Of a stretch of DNA of 64,000 bases, positions 22,080 to 33,889 are shown in pieces (positions within the stretch are counted from its first letter, which is position 1; the number at the start of each line of letters is the position of its first letter). This stretch comes from Poecilobothrus nobilitatus (taxonomy: Eukaryota > Arthropoda > Insecta > Diptera > Dolichopodidae). The stretch covers positions 253,557,597-253,621,596 of the forward strand of contig OX352772.1 in NCBI GenBank assembly GCA_947095535.1, given 5' to 3'. A program made the position numbers and the translations under genes. The notes below the pieces were generated by a model, which did no database searches, had not been told where the DNA came from, and was given only the letters and a program-made list of their open reading frames with translations.

Positions 22080-22700
22080 TGTATTTATATTAAAAAGGCT
22101 AAGAAAATATTTTAATAAAAATACTCTATATGTCATATTGTTCATATATATATTCAAATTTAATTTATTTAAATCCACTTTGGAGCAATGCACCGCAAAT
22201 TTATTTAAAAAAAATAGATGTAATCAATAAAAAAGTAATAAAAATAATTAATTAATTTCCGTTCATGCATCCTACTAATTTACTGTATTCATCTACATAT
22301 TCAAGTTTTGATGTTATTTTCAAAAGAGAAGGTCTTTTTCTAGCGTATAAGATAATTAATAATTTAATAAAACACAATTTTCTACTTAATCAATATTACA
22401 GTCAATGTTACATTCATAGTTATAATACTAGAAATAAGTCAAACTTTTATCTCTCCTTGTTTAAAACCGATAAACAGAAAACTAATTGTGTGTACACCAA
22501 TTTGAATGCTTATAATAATTTACCTAACGAATTTAAAAACATTAATTCATATTGTTTATTTAAAAAGAGAATTAGTGACCAATTTTTGTCTAATTAAAGA
22601 AAAAAAAGAGAATATATGTATATACATTTTGTATTGATTGCACTAATTACATTTTTAGATTATAAGTAAAGAAATAGGTATATAATAATAACATACTTTA
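22080..22700 (+). pseudogene. LINE ORF2 C-terminus and 3' UTR, continuing the LINE split by the Helitron
   Basis: After the Helitron the coding sequence resumes with a stretch about 22100-22250 containing YSNLIYLNPLWSNAP-type residues across small frame changes, then the frame 22265-22597: HPTNLLYSSTYSSFDVIF, HSYNTRNKSNFYLSLFKT, NLPNEFKNINSY. This is the usual end of CR1/Jockey-type ORF2. The stop is at 22595-22597. The 3' UTR is A-rich and I cannot see a clear tail. Similar C-termini are at 15800-16200 and 56290-56560 (both minus). Confidence 0.85.
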
Positions 22701-22906
22701 AGAATTGTTGAAAAAATATTTATAATACACATGGAAGAAAAAAGTTATACAGTTTTTTTTAATTTCGTAAAATCAATTTGATCGTATTTCAGTTAATTTT
22801 TATTTTAGTTTTTGTTTTCCTTTTCTTTTTGTTTGTATGCCAATTGATGTATGTATGTATATTTGTAAATAACTTTAATATAAATTTAAAGTTATTTTCA
22901 TTCCCT

Positions 22907-23330
22907 CTAAAATTCTAAAAATTTTAAAAAGCTATACAAGCTATTTAGTTTAATATCAGATCGATATTTATTATCAGAATATAATGATCCACTGTTGAGA
23001 CAATCAAACACTAATATGTACAAAATTTTTGCAACTTCTTTAGTAACTCTTTTAAAATTAGACGTTTCATTTATTGTTCTAATAGCGGCACTTACTGTTC
23101 TACTAAATATTTGTGTTGCTAATGTAACTCCCATTTTTTCAAAAGTATGCGGATTAATATGTTATCTAGTTAATTTGGTACACATCTTATTTTTTCAATT
23201 TATTTGAACTTCCCATAATTCTATGAAAACTTTAAAGCTTATAATAACATCTGAGGTTTTCAACTCGGAATCTATTAATATATTTCTAAGAGATTTAATT
23301 AGATGGGAAAGATCGAATAAGCAAAAAATG
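22907..23330 (-). pseudogene. P-type (P element/THAP9-like) transposase piece
   Basis: The minus-strand frame 23134-22907 reads MGVTLATQIFSRTVSAAIRT, LYSDNKYRSDIKLNSL; the next upstream stretch (to about 23330) corresponds to INKWKNKMCTKLT-like residues. The better copy at 56863-57430 makes the family clear: F-E-K-M-x-V-K-L-A-T-Q-I-x-S followed by F-D-x-x-S-R-S-L is typical of P-superfamily transposases. This copy lacks the middle 'NFVSVFDKLFD' segment and is frameshifted. It is a fragment of the C-terminal half only. Confidence 0.65.
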
Positions 23331-23590
23331 TGTTAGCAGGTGTTATTTCTAGCAACGGAAAAACTTTGGCTAAAGCTTTGTTCAAGTAATTGCCCGTATT
23401 ATAATATCAGTATCGAACAAACTTCTCAAATTGTGTTAATAATTTCTAAAAGTGTTACAAGACGAATATCTATATTATATATTCTAAAAATAAAATTTAA
23501 CAGTGTTACGAGAGGAATATCTGTATAGATATGTATGTATATTCATACATCAGTTATAAAAAAAATATTCATAACAAATTTTAAACTATT

Positions 23591-23717
23591 TTATAAACAA
23601 CGCCTAAACATCTTACAAGCCGGATCGGAACTCTCAATTTATTTTGTACACAACCTTATTTTCAAAGTTTTCGTTGAATGTTCCGGCTTGCTAGTGTAAA
23701 GGCGTTGTTATAAATAT
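23591..23717. repeat. Imperfect inverted repeat, arms about 33 bp
   Basis: The left arm holds ACAACGCCT and ACAAGCCGGA, the right arm TTCCGGCTTG and AGGCGTTGT, in mirrored order with about 60 bp between. The same structure, more mutated, is at 57725-57850 in the second copy of the segment. It could be a small foldback element that was already present before the duplication. Confidence 0.7.
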
Positions 23718-23972
23718 CGTGCATTAAAATAACTTTTTTGTTGTGCATGTAGATGTTTCTTCTTAATTTAATTTTTTTTGTAAAGATATGGTAAGTTGTT
23801 TAACCCTTTTGTTCCAAATCTTTTTTCTGTTAAAAAATACCTTCTTAATTTTTAAAATTTTTAAATTCTGTTTTTTAATATGACTATGTAGCCACCTTTC
23901 AATTTCAAAAAATACTTTTAAGAATTTTGCTATCTAGAAAGAATTACATACATATCTATTTATTCAGTCATA

Positions 23973-24132
23973 AAGGCTGGTTTTCAAGAGAAATTTCATG
24001 GATGTTATCACAAATTGAGAAAGAGAAAATATAGCGTACTGCCAGTGAGAAAGAGGGAGAAAAAAAATTATATTAAAAAATATTATTATTTATAATGAAA
24101 TATTTCGTGGATATAAAATGAAAACCAGCCTT
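23973..24132. mobile_element. Short inverted-repeat element, AAGGCTGG family (deleted copy)
   Basis: The ends read AAGGCTGGTTTTCAAGAGAA and ...ATGAAAACCAGCCTT. A longer copy with the same ends lies at 52553-53074 in the paralogous segment. The element here is 160 bp and seems to be an internal deletion of the 522-bp form. A target duplication could not be settled. Confidence 0.7.
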
Positions 24133-24784
24133 ATGTAATTATACACTCAGTAAATTTGATCTTAACTTACTATACCTTTGTGGGTCCACAAAGATTAATA
24201 CCAATATTTTAGAAAATTTCAATATTCCATCCAAAAATATTTTTTAATTTTTAGAAAAAATATTCTTCTAAACAAAAAATAAAAAAATAAAAACAAACAA
24301 TAAAAAATAGATCTCCGTTACAATACAATTTACATATCACTTAAGCAATATTATAATAAAATTTTATTGGCCTTCAAATATTATCTATGTGTTGCGTAGA
24401 GTTATTCTTTATGAGATCTATAAAATTACATTTTAAAATTATAAGAACATTTGTTTGTGATGCATGGATAGATAAGTATCAGAAATGATATATATATAGA
24501 TAACGCAAGCGGTACAAAAAATATCAATAAGAATTCTCGAAATTTTTTCAGATTTTAAGTGCCCCATTTGTTCTCTAATTTTTTCCTATGCTTTTTTTCT
24601 CTTTTTCAAATCAAAATAATGCAAAAAACGTATTTTTAACATTTTTCTTTCAATCTAACATTTTCGCATAAAGAGTATATCTTTTGTATTTAAAAATTGA
24701 AGTAAATCAAATAATTATATTTTATAACATGGCAACACTATAGAAATAATTTACTTCTGATTTCTTATTTTGGATGGACTGATT

Positions 24785-25427
24785 GGGCCTTTCCACACGA
24801 GTAGTGTCCCCTTTCGTCATTTTTTACTTTTACCTTCGTTTCATACCCTCTTGCCTATAAACTAAATTTGTGGTGGGGATTTTTAGGAGTAATTTTTTAA
24901 ACCAAAATTTTAGAGTTTAAAAATTTAGTCCACTAACACAAACAAAAACTCAAATAAAAATTTTTATGAGGGTAAAAAAAATTTTATGTGTACATACGTT
25001 TCATTCTCGTTTGGAAAATTAAAGAAAAAAGTTTTTGAAACGTTCGCAGCAAATTTTTAAAAAAGTAAAGTGATTTTTGATCTTTCACTTGATGAAATTA
25101 TTAAAATATATTCTATTGATAAAAAGAAATTATGTGCACAGTACAGAGTTTATTCTATTTCTAGGTACATACATATATAATATATATTATTTAAAAATTA
25201 CAGGCAAAAAAATCTTATGTTACTTAAATACAAAAAAAAATTTATTTGTTTTATGCGTGCTTTTTTTTTATATTTATTATCTACCTCTCGCAACAAATTT
25301 TGTTTTAAAATGAAATATTTACACACACATATAAAAGTAACAACTATCGAGAGGAACAGTGTGGAAATAAAAAAAAGAGGAAAGTAGTCACGCAACGAAA
25401 GAGGACACTACTCGTGTAGAAAGGCCC
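24785..25427. mobile_element. 643-bp inverted-repeat (MITE-like) element, GGGCCTTTC family
   Basis: The termini are GGGCCTTTCCACACGAGTAG and the complement of GGGCCTTTCTACACGAGTAG, continuing to about 33 bp with two mismatches. The flanks are ATT on both sides. The paralogous segment at about 35156 lacks the element and reads GGACTGATTATTATGTG, which gives the empty site. No coding capacity is visible. The family is not certain; a 3-bp flank would fit PIF/Harbinger-type elements. Confidence 0.82.
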
Positions 25428-25549
25428 ATTATGTGTTAATCAAGAATATATAATGTTTATCTATGTATGCGTTAGTATTTAATATTTTTTTCTATAGCAA
25501 TAGAAATGCATGAGTAGTTTTTATTTAAAATAAAAAAAAATATGTGACT

Positions 25550-25615
25550 GTTATATATATATATGTGACTAGTTGACTTATATATATGTGACTAGTTGAC
25601 TTGTGCTTTTTTTGT
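25550..25615. repeat. Short tandem duplication, 24-bp unit
   Basis: TATATGTGACTAGTTGACTT occurs twice in a row. The paralogue near 35270-35300 has a single, different form, so the duplication is local to this copy. Confidence 0.8.
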
Positions 25616-26514
25616 GAAATTACCTTTCAAATACAGTTTCTGGTATTATGGGTTAAAACAATTTTAACGTAAGAAATTTATAAAGAAAATTTAAATTTAA
25701 ATTTGAGCGGTAAGTTATCCAATGTGTTTAACTTGAATTTTTTTATTAAAATAAGTTAATTTTTTTTTATAGAAGTGAGAAATTAAAATTTGTTTTACAA
25801 GTTTAATAAAAAGTTAAAGTTAAGTTCATATACGTATGCGAAATATATAATGCACAAGTTCTTTTGTTCTTAATCATTCATAAGAAGTTGGAACATAATT
25901 TCTATTCAAAAAGTAAGAAAACATTTATTATTGCTTAGAATTTGTTTCCAAATTTATTTGATTGTCTCAATTATTTTATTCATTAACTTGTTGCAAAACT
26001 TATAATTAAAATTTTCTGTTTTTCCGACTCTTTTATTTATCTACATACTTTTATTATCTTTTCCATCTCTTTTGCTTTCATATAATATATTCATCCTCTG
26101 TTTAGAATGTTTCAAAATATAAAATTAGATTCCTGCAAATCAGGTAGAACCTGCTCCACATGCAAAAATAGCAGGCTGAATTTTAATGCAAGGCTCTACA
26201 GGTTACCAAAGAATAGTAGCTTGTTTGATATATGGACTTCAAAATGTATTTATTTATCTTATAATTTTGTTTTACAAGAGTTTTTTATGCCGACTTGAAC
26301 GTTAATTCAAGGCTTTTTTTATTTTGAAACTGCAATTCGGCTTTTTCCCTTTTTTTAAAATATTAGATCAACAAAAATTAAATTAGGTCAAAATTTTCAA
26401 AATTATAATTTTTTCATTCAGTATAGAATTTTATACAGCACACGAGTTTTTAATCTTACATACTTTATTTATAATCTGTTTGCAAAAATCCTAAATTCAT
26501 AAAAAAGAAATAAA

Positions 26515-28062
26515 ACGAGGAAGAATACAGTTGCCTTTGTCAACTCTTAGATACCCGTACGAACCGTTAGTATGTTCACAGCCTGTCACTCTGCTTACAA
26601 TATTATTTTTTTAATATTTTAGTATTTTAAAATAATTTGAGTGAATTTTATAATTTCTAGAACTATGGGTTGTACATATATTCAAACTATATGTTTATAT
26701 GTACATTCTTCAAAAGTATCAATCCAAAACTTTTTCAAATATTCTATAGTACCATTTAATACTAAGCGGTAAATGTATATTAAATTTACTTAGTACAAAA
26801 TAGTAAATATAATTTTAAATATTATATTATATTATATTTAAATATTCCATTGACAGAATAATTTCTTATAAGTACAATAATATACATATATGTATGTAAA
26901 TACGGCGCTATATAATATACATCTATACTCTTATCATTCATTCACTAGTGATATATACGATATGTAAATAAACTTTATATTATATAAGTATGTATATATA
27001 TTAATATCATATAAATAAAAATTCTTCAAGCAACCGTTATGTTGTTTATTTATTTACATTTTTATGGACTACGCATTATATCCTCAACAATTTCAAATTA
27101 TGGAGTAAAACAAAATGGAAAAAATTCGTTAAAGAAATTTGTTAGAAAATTTGAAAATATCAAGTAACACTTTCGTCAATTATAAAGTAACCCTATATTA
27201 TTAAAAAAAGTTGTTAACAGAAATAAGAGTATAATGTTGAAGCTTTAATTTTTATGTATTACATCAAAAAAATTTTGACAGGTGTTCAAGTTACAGGTGG
27301 TTAAAAATAAGAAATTTTCAGTTTTTGACCCCTTACAGCTCCGAAACGGGGGGTGATACAAAAAAAATTTCTGAAATGACTCATACTTATTTTTAAAGAT
27401 CTAACTTCTGTCAAAATTTCAAGTTTCCAACTTAAACCGTTTAGAAGATAGAAGGGTTAACGGATTTTGCAAAATTTTAGTTTCGCATAACTGTAAATTA
27501 AGACACCGTATGCCACAAGTATATATTTATTGTATATATACTTTTAAAGTTAATAAAAGTAGTAATCGTTTGGCGTTTGCAAAATGAAGATATACCTTAT
27601 ACAACTTGTGCTATAACAATTTAAATATAGAGCTTGTTTGAACTTTTGGGGAGCTGTAGCTCCGTAACGGGTGGGGCTACAAAAAAAAGTTATTTAAAAT
27701 AAAATTAATATTTTTGTGAGATCTATCAGTAGTTAAAATTTCATAGCTCTATTGCAAAAAAAAAAGTGGGGATCTAAAAGTTAGGTGTTCGAGAGCTACC
27801 CTAAGTTTTGGTCCAAACTCAACCAAAAAAAATAGGGAACCTACAAATTACTCCCAGAATATTTTGTGTAAATTTGAAGATTCTAGCTTTCTTAGTTTTT
27901 GAGTTAGCGTGCTGACGGACGAACGGACGGACATGGCTCAAAAGTCTTAGAAGTCTTTTTTTCTGATCCGATCCATACCTTTGAAGGTATATAGCTCGCT
28001 TATTTCGAGGTGTTACAAACGGAGGAGTAATTTTATTATACCCGATCCTATCGTACGGATAT
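26515..28062 (+). repeat. Dispersed repeat REP-1, copy A (full length)
   Basis: The element starts ACGAGGAAGAATACAGTTGC and ends with a hairpin TATACCCG...CGGATATA. It contains a run GACGGACGAACGGACGGAC (GTCCG block on the other strand), and three sentences of simple words such as CAGCTCCGAAACGGGG and GAGCTGTAGCTCCGTAACGG. The subterminal word ATACCCGTACGA occurs near the left end and, inverted, at the right end. The paralogous locus at 37260 lacks it, giving exact boundaries. No coding frame is apparent. It is the kind of dispersed repeat found throughout fly genomes. Confidence 0.8.
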
Positions 28063-28769
28063 AAAAATTACCCTCAGAGGTTAACATTTCGATAGGTATT
28101 TATAAAATGTAAAATTTTCTAAGCAAAGAAAAAATTAATATGCACATACATATACACATATCTATATATATATATGACTGGCTATACTACTCTATACTCT
28201 CCATTCATTAATAATTTTTTGGCTACTTCTTTTTATAAATTAAAGTAAAGTGACTGAAAATAAAAAAGTATAAACTATTCATAAAATATATGAAATGAAT
28301 AGAAAAAAAATCTAACAGCCTAACACATACCAATAACATCTTAAATAAAAAAAAAATCTTTTTACTTTTGTGACTTGTTTGATTTTTCTTTAGAAAAATG
28401 AAAAAAATAAATTTGAAGAATGAAGAATGAGAAAGAACAGGTAAAAATAATATGTTCATTTTTTTAATCCAATGTTTTTCTCTTTTTTAATTCAATGTTG
28501 TATGTATGTATGTTAAAACTATAAAATCAATTCTTAGAGAAATAAAAATCAGCTCGAAGAAAATGAATACATATGAACTGAATGAATGAAAAAATAATAT
28601 TTTTTTGTTTTGCTTTTTTTTATGTTCTTTGATGGTATACCAAAAATACGGTCATCTTTTTACGAAATAATCCCAAATACGATCTTGGGGTGATTTCAAA
28701 TCAATGAAATTGACTACGATTTTTTCTCCTACGTGAGTTCTCTATGTATATAATTACTTTATGATAATA

Positions 28770-28900
28770 CGCATCTACTAAATTATACGACCGCACAGCT
28801 TAGGCTAAGGTCTTAATTGTTCAAATTACAAATTTATATATGTAAATTGTAAACTATACTGTAAAAATGATATTTAAAATAAAGAAAAAAAAGAAAAATA
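28770..28900 (+). other. Possible retroposed 3' end with A-rich tail
   Basis: A stretch of normal composition (GACCGCACAGCTTAGGCTAA) ends in AATAAAGAAAAAAAAGAAAA at 28880-28900. This looks like the poly-A end of a retroposed sequence, abutting the LINE RT piece that follows. Its source is not recognised. Confidence 0.35.
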
Positions 28901-28904
28901 GTTT

Positions 28905-29113
28905 TTAAGCCGTTTTAAGATAAATATATAAGGCAATATTTTCTTAATTACGTAGGTAATATGGTCAGACCACTTCATTTTACTATCAATCACTAAACCC
29001 AAATAATTGAAAGTTTTAACTATTTCAATTGTATTATCTTTATATACAAAAGAAACATTATTGTATATCTTATCTTCGAAAAATATTATTTTTGTTTTTT
29101 ATTAAGTATAAAA
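28905..29113 (-). pseudogene. LINE RT thumb region, right-hand part of a split LINE
   Basis: On the minus strand this reads KTKIIFFEDKIYNNVSF, VKTFNYLGLVIDSKMKW, SDHITYVIKK: the RT thumb of the CR1/Jockey-type family (compare 19440-19520). It is truncated at about 28905. The upstream part of the same reading frame lies at 33112, beyond the inserted element 29121-33104. Confidence 0.8.
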
Positions 29114-29120
29114 GTAAGAT

Positions 29121-32100
29121 CAGAGACTACATAGAGATGTACAAATTCATACAAAAATTTGTACTAATTTTTTTTCAAACGGGCCAGCTAAAACTGGCTA
29201 GTTTTAAAAATCTTAAAGCACAGAAATATTTAGTTTGTGTCATAGCTAAAAGAATTTAGCGAAAACCAGAATCTTCTGTAAAATCTGGTGTAAAATGATC
29301 ATTCATATATTTTATGCATTTACAAAATTTTTTTATCCTTGTGATTATTAAACTTTTTAAAGCAAAGCGATGACAAAATAACTTTTAAAATAGAAAAATA
29401 AGGCAAAAATGGAAAAATATATTTGAGAAAATATATATTTAATATGTCGAGTAGAAATGTAAATTTTCAATATGATAAAGAAGACATTCTATATATCACT
29501 TTACAAAAAATATGGAACATTTAGCTAAATATTTCATATAGAAAAAAATTAAATAAAAATAGATTATTTTATAATGTTGACTTTTCTAAAAACAACAAGA
29601 AAAAACATTTCAAGGTTATCATTCATATGCATTCAGTATTTCACTACTACAAGCAAAATTTTTTGAATGTATGAAATAGTATATCGTATATTATATGGTA
29701 TCAGATGGTATGAATGTTATCTATTTTATGAAAATCATCTGATTTAACTGCATTATTTATTTAACTAGATTTAACTGATTTAATATACAGTATCCAGCTA
29801 AAGTAATGGTAATTTAAAAAAATATATATAGAAAAGCAATAAAATAATATAGGCGTTCCAAGTTTTTCTAATAATATTTTTAACTTTATAACTTCAGGGA
29901 AAAACAAACAAACAAAGTAACAAAATTTTTTGTATTATGATTTTATTTTATTTTTTGATCTCATGACTCATATTGTTATATTGTTATATAACGGTATAGC
30001 TACATATATATGTGGGTATTTTTTGAAGATAATATAATATACCTATCAAATAAAAATAACTGAAATAAAAAATAATGCTTTAAAATTCTTCTAAACATTT
30101 TTTTAATTAAAAATTATTCCAATTAGAAAAGTGGCATGACATTTGCTGGATACTGTACATATTCATAAAAATTATCAAATCATATCAAATTGGAACATAA
30201 TTACATTTACACAAAACAAAATATAAATATAAATCTATAATATAATACATAAGATGTTGGCGAGACCTTGCTAACATGTAAAAAAATATATTTTATATCT
30301 ATAATAAAACACTCACACTGAATGTAAACTAAACTGGCAATGATAATATTTCTGTATATTTATTTAATAAGCTAAAATTTTATTACCAGAGACACAAATC
30401 TCTGACTCATAGTATTATCAAGAGACACAAACCGTTCATTAAAAATATAAATAAATTTAGTAAATATTATTACGAGTGACCAAATTTTCCACGTTTCCAC
30501 TAGAAGTATTACCAGAGACACAAACCGTTCATTAAAAGTGAGTACAGTCAAAAAAGGAAAAGTACACACTTAAAAAACACATTTTCAATAAAAATAAATT
30601 CAGCAAATTTTTTAATTTTTAAATTTGACCGCCACGTCCATTATGAACTGGTCGCAGCGGTAAATTAAAAATAAATTATTAATCTTCTGTTGGCGTTTTC
30701 AATCTTTGTTTTGAAAAAAAAAAAATAAAAATAGGTACTCTTAATAAAATTAAAACGCCTGAAAGTGAAAAAGTGCGAGTGAGCAAAGTTTATAGTAAAC
30801 CTGATATTTATAAGAAAAAAATAATAGGCCGATTTTATTCTTGATTTTGTTTTCATTAGTATAAAAGCTGGTAAAAGCTTCGTAACATACTTTAAAATAG
30901 TTTTGTTTATTTAGGTTAAAATTTAGATTTTTAAGCTAAATTTTCGGTAGAACTGGTATAACATAAAATATTCGAAATTTTTTTATTAATATAAAATTCG
31001 GCAGACTTAAATAATTATATTTCATAACAGACGTCAGAAACTTACTAAATATTATAGAAACGGATACATAATTTTCTACTAATTTATTATTAGACCATTA
31101 ATAAAATTGTTAGCAATGGAAAAAAATAATATTTATTAATCAGATCAGATAATATAATACCAGGAATTAATGATTGAATTTCTGATAATATACACAATAT
31201 TATACACACAAGATGTTGGCCAGATCTATAATAAATCACTCACACTGAATATAAACTAAACTGGCAATGATGATATTTCTGTAACTTAATAATTTAAAAT
31301 TTTATTATCAGAGACACAAATCTTCGACTAAAAGTCTTATCAGAGACACAAACTTTTACTTTTTAAAAAGTACTTTCGACACAAAATTTAAAGCAAATTT
31401 TTAATTTTTAAATTTGACCACCACATCCATTATGAACTGGTCGCAGCGGTAAATTAAAAATAAATTATTAATCTTCTGCTGGCAGTTTTCAAATGACTCT
31501 TTCTTTTGAAAAAAATAAAAATACTCTTAATAAAATTAAAAGACCTGAAAGTGAAAAGAGCAAAGTTTATAGTAAGCCTTATATTTATAAGAAAAAAAAT
31601 AATTAGCCGATTTTATTCTTGATTTTGTTTTCACTATTATAAAAGCTGGTAAAAGTTTCGCAACAGACTTTAAAGTAGTTTTGTTTATTTAGGTTGGAAT
31701 TTTGATTTTTTAAGCTGAATTTTTGATACATATAACATAAAATATTCGAATTTTTTTATTAATATAAAATTCGGCAGACTTAAATAATTATATTTCATAA
31801 CAGAAATCAGAAACTTACTAAATATTATAGAAATTGATATTTTTCTTAAAAAAAAAAGAAAAAATAGGAAATATCATTTTAGAAGCCTTCTCTCACAATT
31901 GATTTATAATTTTGTACTAATTATTATTAGACCATTAAATTAAAAAGCTGTCGAAAACGAACCACACAAAAAAAAAAGGCCCCGAAAATTTATGAAATTA
32001 CATTATCAGAGACATGAATCTTTTATTAAAAGTACATTTAAATAACATTTAAATAAAATAAATTCAGCAAATTTTTTTCAAGCAAACAAAAATAAACGCA

Positions 32101-33104
32101 AAAGACTTATAAGTAGTTTTGGTAACTAAAGTAATTTCGCGGCGAAAACAACTTTTTTATCGACATAAAAATTTTTTTTTTAAACTAAAGAAAAATAGAG
32201 AGTTTGGTAAAATTTTAACAAATATTAAAATTATTTCGATTATTGGGATTGTTTTAAATGTAACAAAAAAAAAAAAAAAATGTCGTAGCGGTTGGTGTTT
32301 GTTTCAAACAATTTTTGAGATATCGGCACGAACTTTTGCCCTGAATGTGTTTTTAGCTTGGACCATTTTTTCTCAATGATTGAAAAACTGTCAAAAATTA
32401 CCGCCACGAAAAAACGGCGAGAAAAAATTAATAAACTGTACCTAACATTTTTAATTGTATGTGTTTAGATGTGTTTTATGTTTTTTTCTATTACAAGTAA
32501 GTAAGTGATTTCTACATTTTTTTAATGGTGATGATGTTAAAATGAAATTTTTAGGTAGTTTATTAAGGGAGTCAGTATGATACCGTAAATGTTTTTGAAT
32601 CTATAGAAATTGTGCAATTGCACAGGGGATTTTCTAGTATGTATTGATTTTTGAATCATATTGAAATACATATATAAAAAGTGCCGATAGTATTTATGTG
32701 TATTTCTATTTATATTTAATTTTGATTCACACACACTTTCACAATTTAATAAGCATGTAGGCAAGCTGGTTCAAGTAATATAAATGCATAATATGGCATA
32801 ATGCATATATATGTAATATAAAAATTATATTAGATACTGATCAGATCATGTATATCATAATATGTCATCTGATATCATATGATCATATTCATATATGTAT
32901 GTTACTTGTTATTTCTATCATCCATACCAATCATACGAAAGTTCATTTATGTACATATATGAAAAAAAACAATATCCGAGACCAAAACTTGCTTTAAGGA
33001 ACTTTAAAAAAAAAAGTTGAAAAATGAGACTAAATTTCAAAATCGATATTGTAGCGACATCTAAACTTTTTTGTTGCCATTTGGACATCTCTATGTAGTC
33101 TCTG
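29121..33104. mobile_element. 3984-bp inverted-repeat DNA element nested in a LINE
   Basis: The termini are CAGAGACTACATAGAGATGT at the left and its exact complement at the right, extending to about 26 bp with one mismatch. The flanks are a direct repeat GTAAGAT at 29114-29120 and 33105-33111. The LINE frame reads on across the site when the element and one repeat copy are left out. No transposase is visible inside, so it is non-autonomous. The CAGAG start suggests hAT, though hAT normally makes 8-bp duplications and only 7 bp match here. Confidence 0.88.
30200..32110. repeat. Internal tandem duplication of about 0.9-1 kb in the nested element
   Basis: Unit 1 (about 30230-31130) and unit 2 (about 31190-31990) share ACACAAGATGTTGGC, CACTCACACTGAATRTAAAC, CCATTATGAACTGGTCGCAG, TTATTAATCTTCTG and TATAAAATTCGGCAGACTT in order. 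A partial third unit begins near 32000 (TTATCAGAGACATGAATC). Within unit 1 the 26-bp word AGAGACACAAACCGTTCATT is itself repeated. Confidence 0.8.
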
Positions 33105-33111
33105 GTAAGAT

Positions 33112-33765
33112 GTTTATTGAGCCACTTCTCTATCGTATTTAAATCTTTGTTGGTAGCATAAATTACGTCTTCTTGGGTTTATTCAGCGCACTTTATTACG
33201 GCATCATCAGCATATAATTGTATCGAGCCTTTTAAATTTAAAGAAATAATATCATCAAAAATATTTTGAGCAATTCGGGGCCTAATATAAAACCTTGTGG
33301 AATACCTTTCGTTATTAGTTTTTGTTCGCTCGTAGTTGAACCAATGCGTACCATTTGGTGTCGATTAGACAGCTAACTTTTAAGAAATCTAATTTGGCTT
33401 TCGTTCAAATTTAATTTAGATAATTTTAATAAGAAAATTTCGTGATCGACACAGTCGAAAGCCTTTTGTAGATCGAGGAACGAACAGGCTATAAATTTGC
33501 CAACATCCCCATTTTTTGAAATAAAATCAGTCAGACTGAGACATGCAGAGGTTGTGTTGGAGTTAGTTTTAAACCCGTACTGTCTCTCATTAATAATTGG
33601 ATTGCTTCGAAGAAAAAGCTGGAAGTATAGACATTGGACGGTAATTATTGCAATTATCAGTAACCCAGCTTTATGAATTGGTTTCACTATGGAAATATTT
33701 AGAGAATTAGAAAATATAGAGCTATCGAATGATTTGTTTATGAATTTAACTAAGTAGGGTCAGAA
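33112..33765 (-). pseudogene. LINE reverse transcriptase, left-hand part of a split LINE
   Basis: Frame 33687-33373 reads KPIHKAG, IINERQYGFKTNSNTTSAC, CSFLDLQKAFDCVDHEI: the RT fingers and first palm motif. A small loss replaces the usual NYRPIS block. Further along the minus strand are KGIPQGFILGP (about 33300) and DDAVIKC-type residues (about 33200), then the junction with the inserted element at 33111. The catalytic box is damaged. Upstream, KFINKSFDSSIFSNSLNIS extends homology to about 33765, where the LINE meets copy 2 of the composite segment. Confidence 0.85.
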
Positions 33766-33889
33766 ATTTTATATATATAGATAACGCAAGCAAAACATAA
33801 AATGTCAATAAGAATTCTCGAAATTTTTTCAGATTTTAAGTGCCTCATTTGCTCTCTATTTTTTTCTTGTGCTTTTTTCTCTTTCTCAA

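Larger units (their letters stand above)
22840..28765. repeat. Large composite repeat segment (copy 1)
   Basis: Pieces of this block recur elsewhere in the window in the same orientation: 22840-23770 at 56820-57925, 23800-24460 at 52430-53400, 24490-28480 at 33770-37545, and 28490-28765 at 53400-53650. Copy 1 is the only one with all parts in order. It contains P-type transposase remnants at its left part, so it may be a large decayed P-type element with other elements nested in it. Neither terminus with inverted repeats could be fixed. Confidence 0.65.

Noticed and set aside
26107..26298. 63-residue frame with four Cys (SCKSGRTCSTCKNSRLNFN)
   Set aside because: The cysteines look suggestive, but the paralogous segment does not preserve the frame and there is no start context or neighbour to support it.
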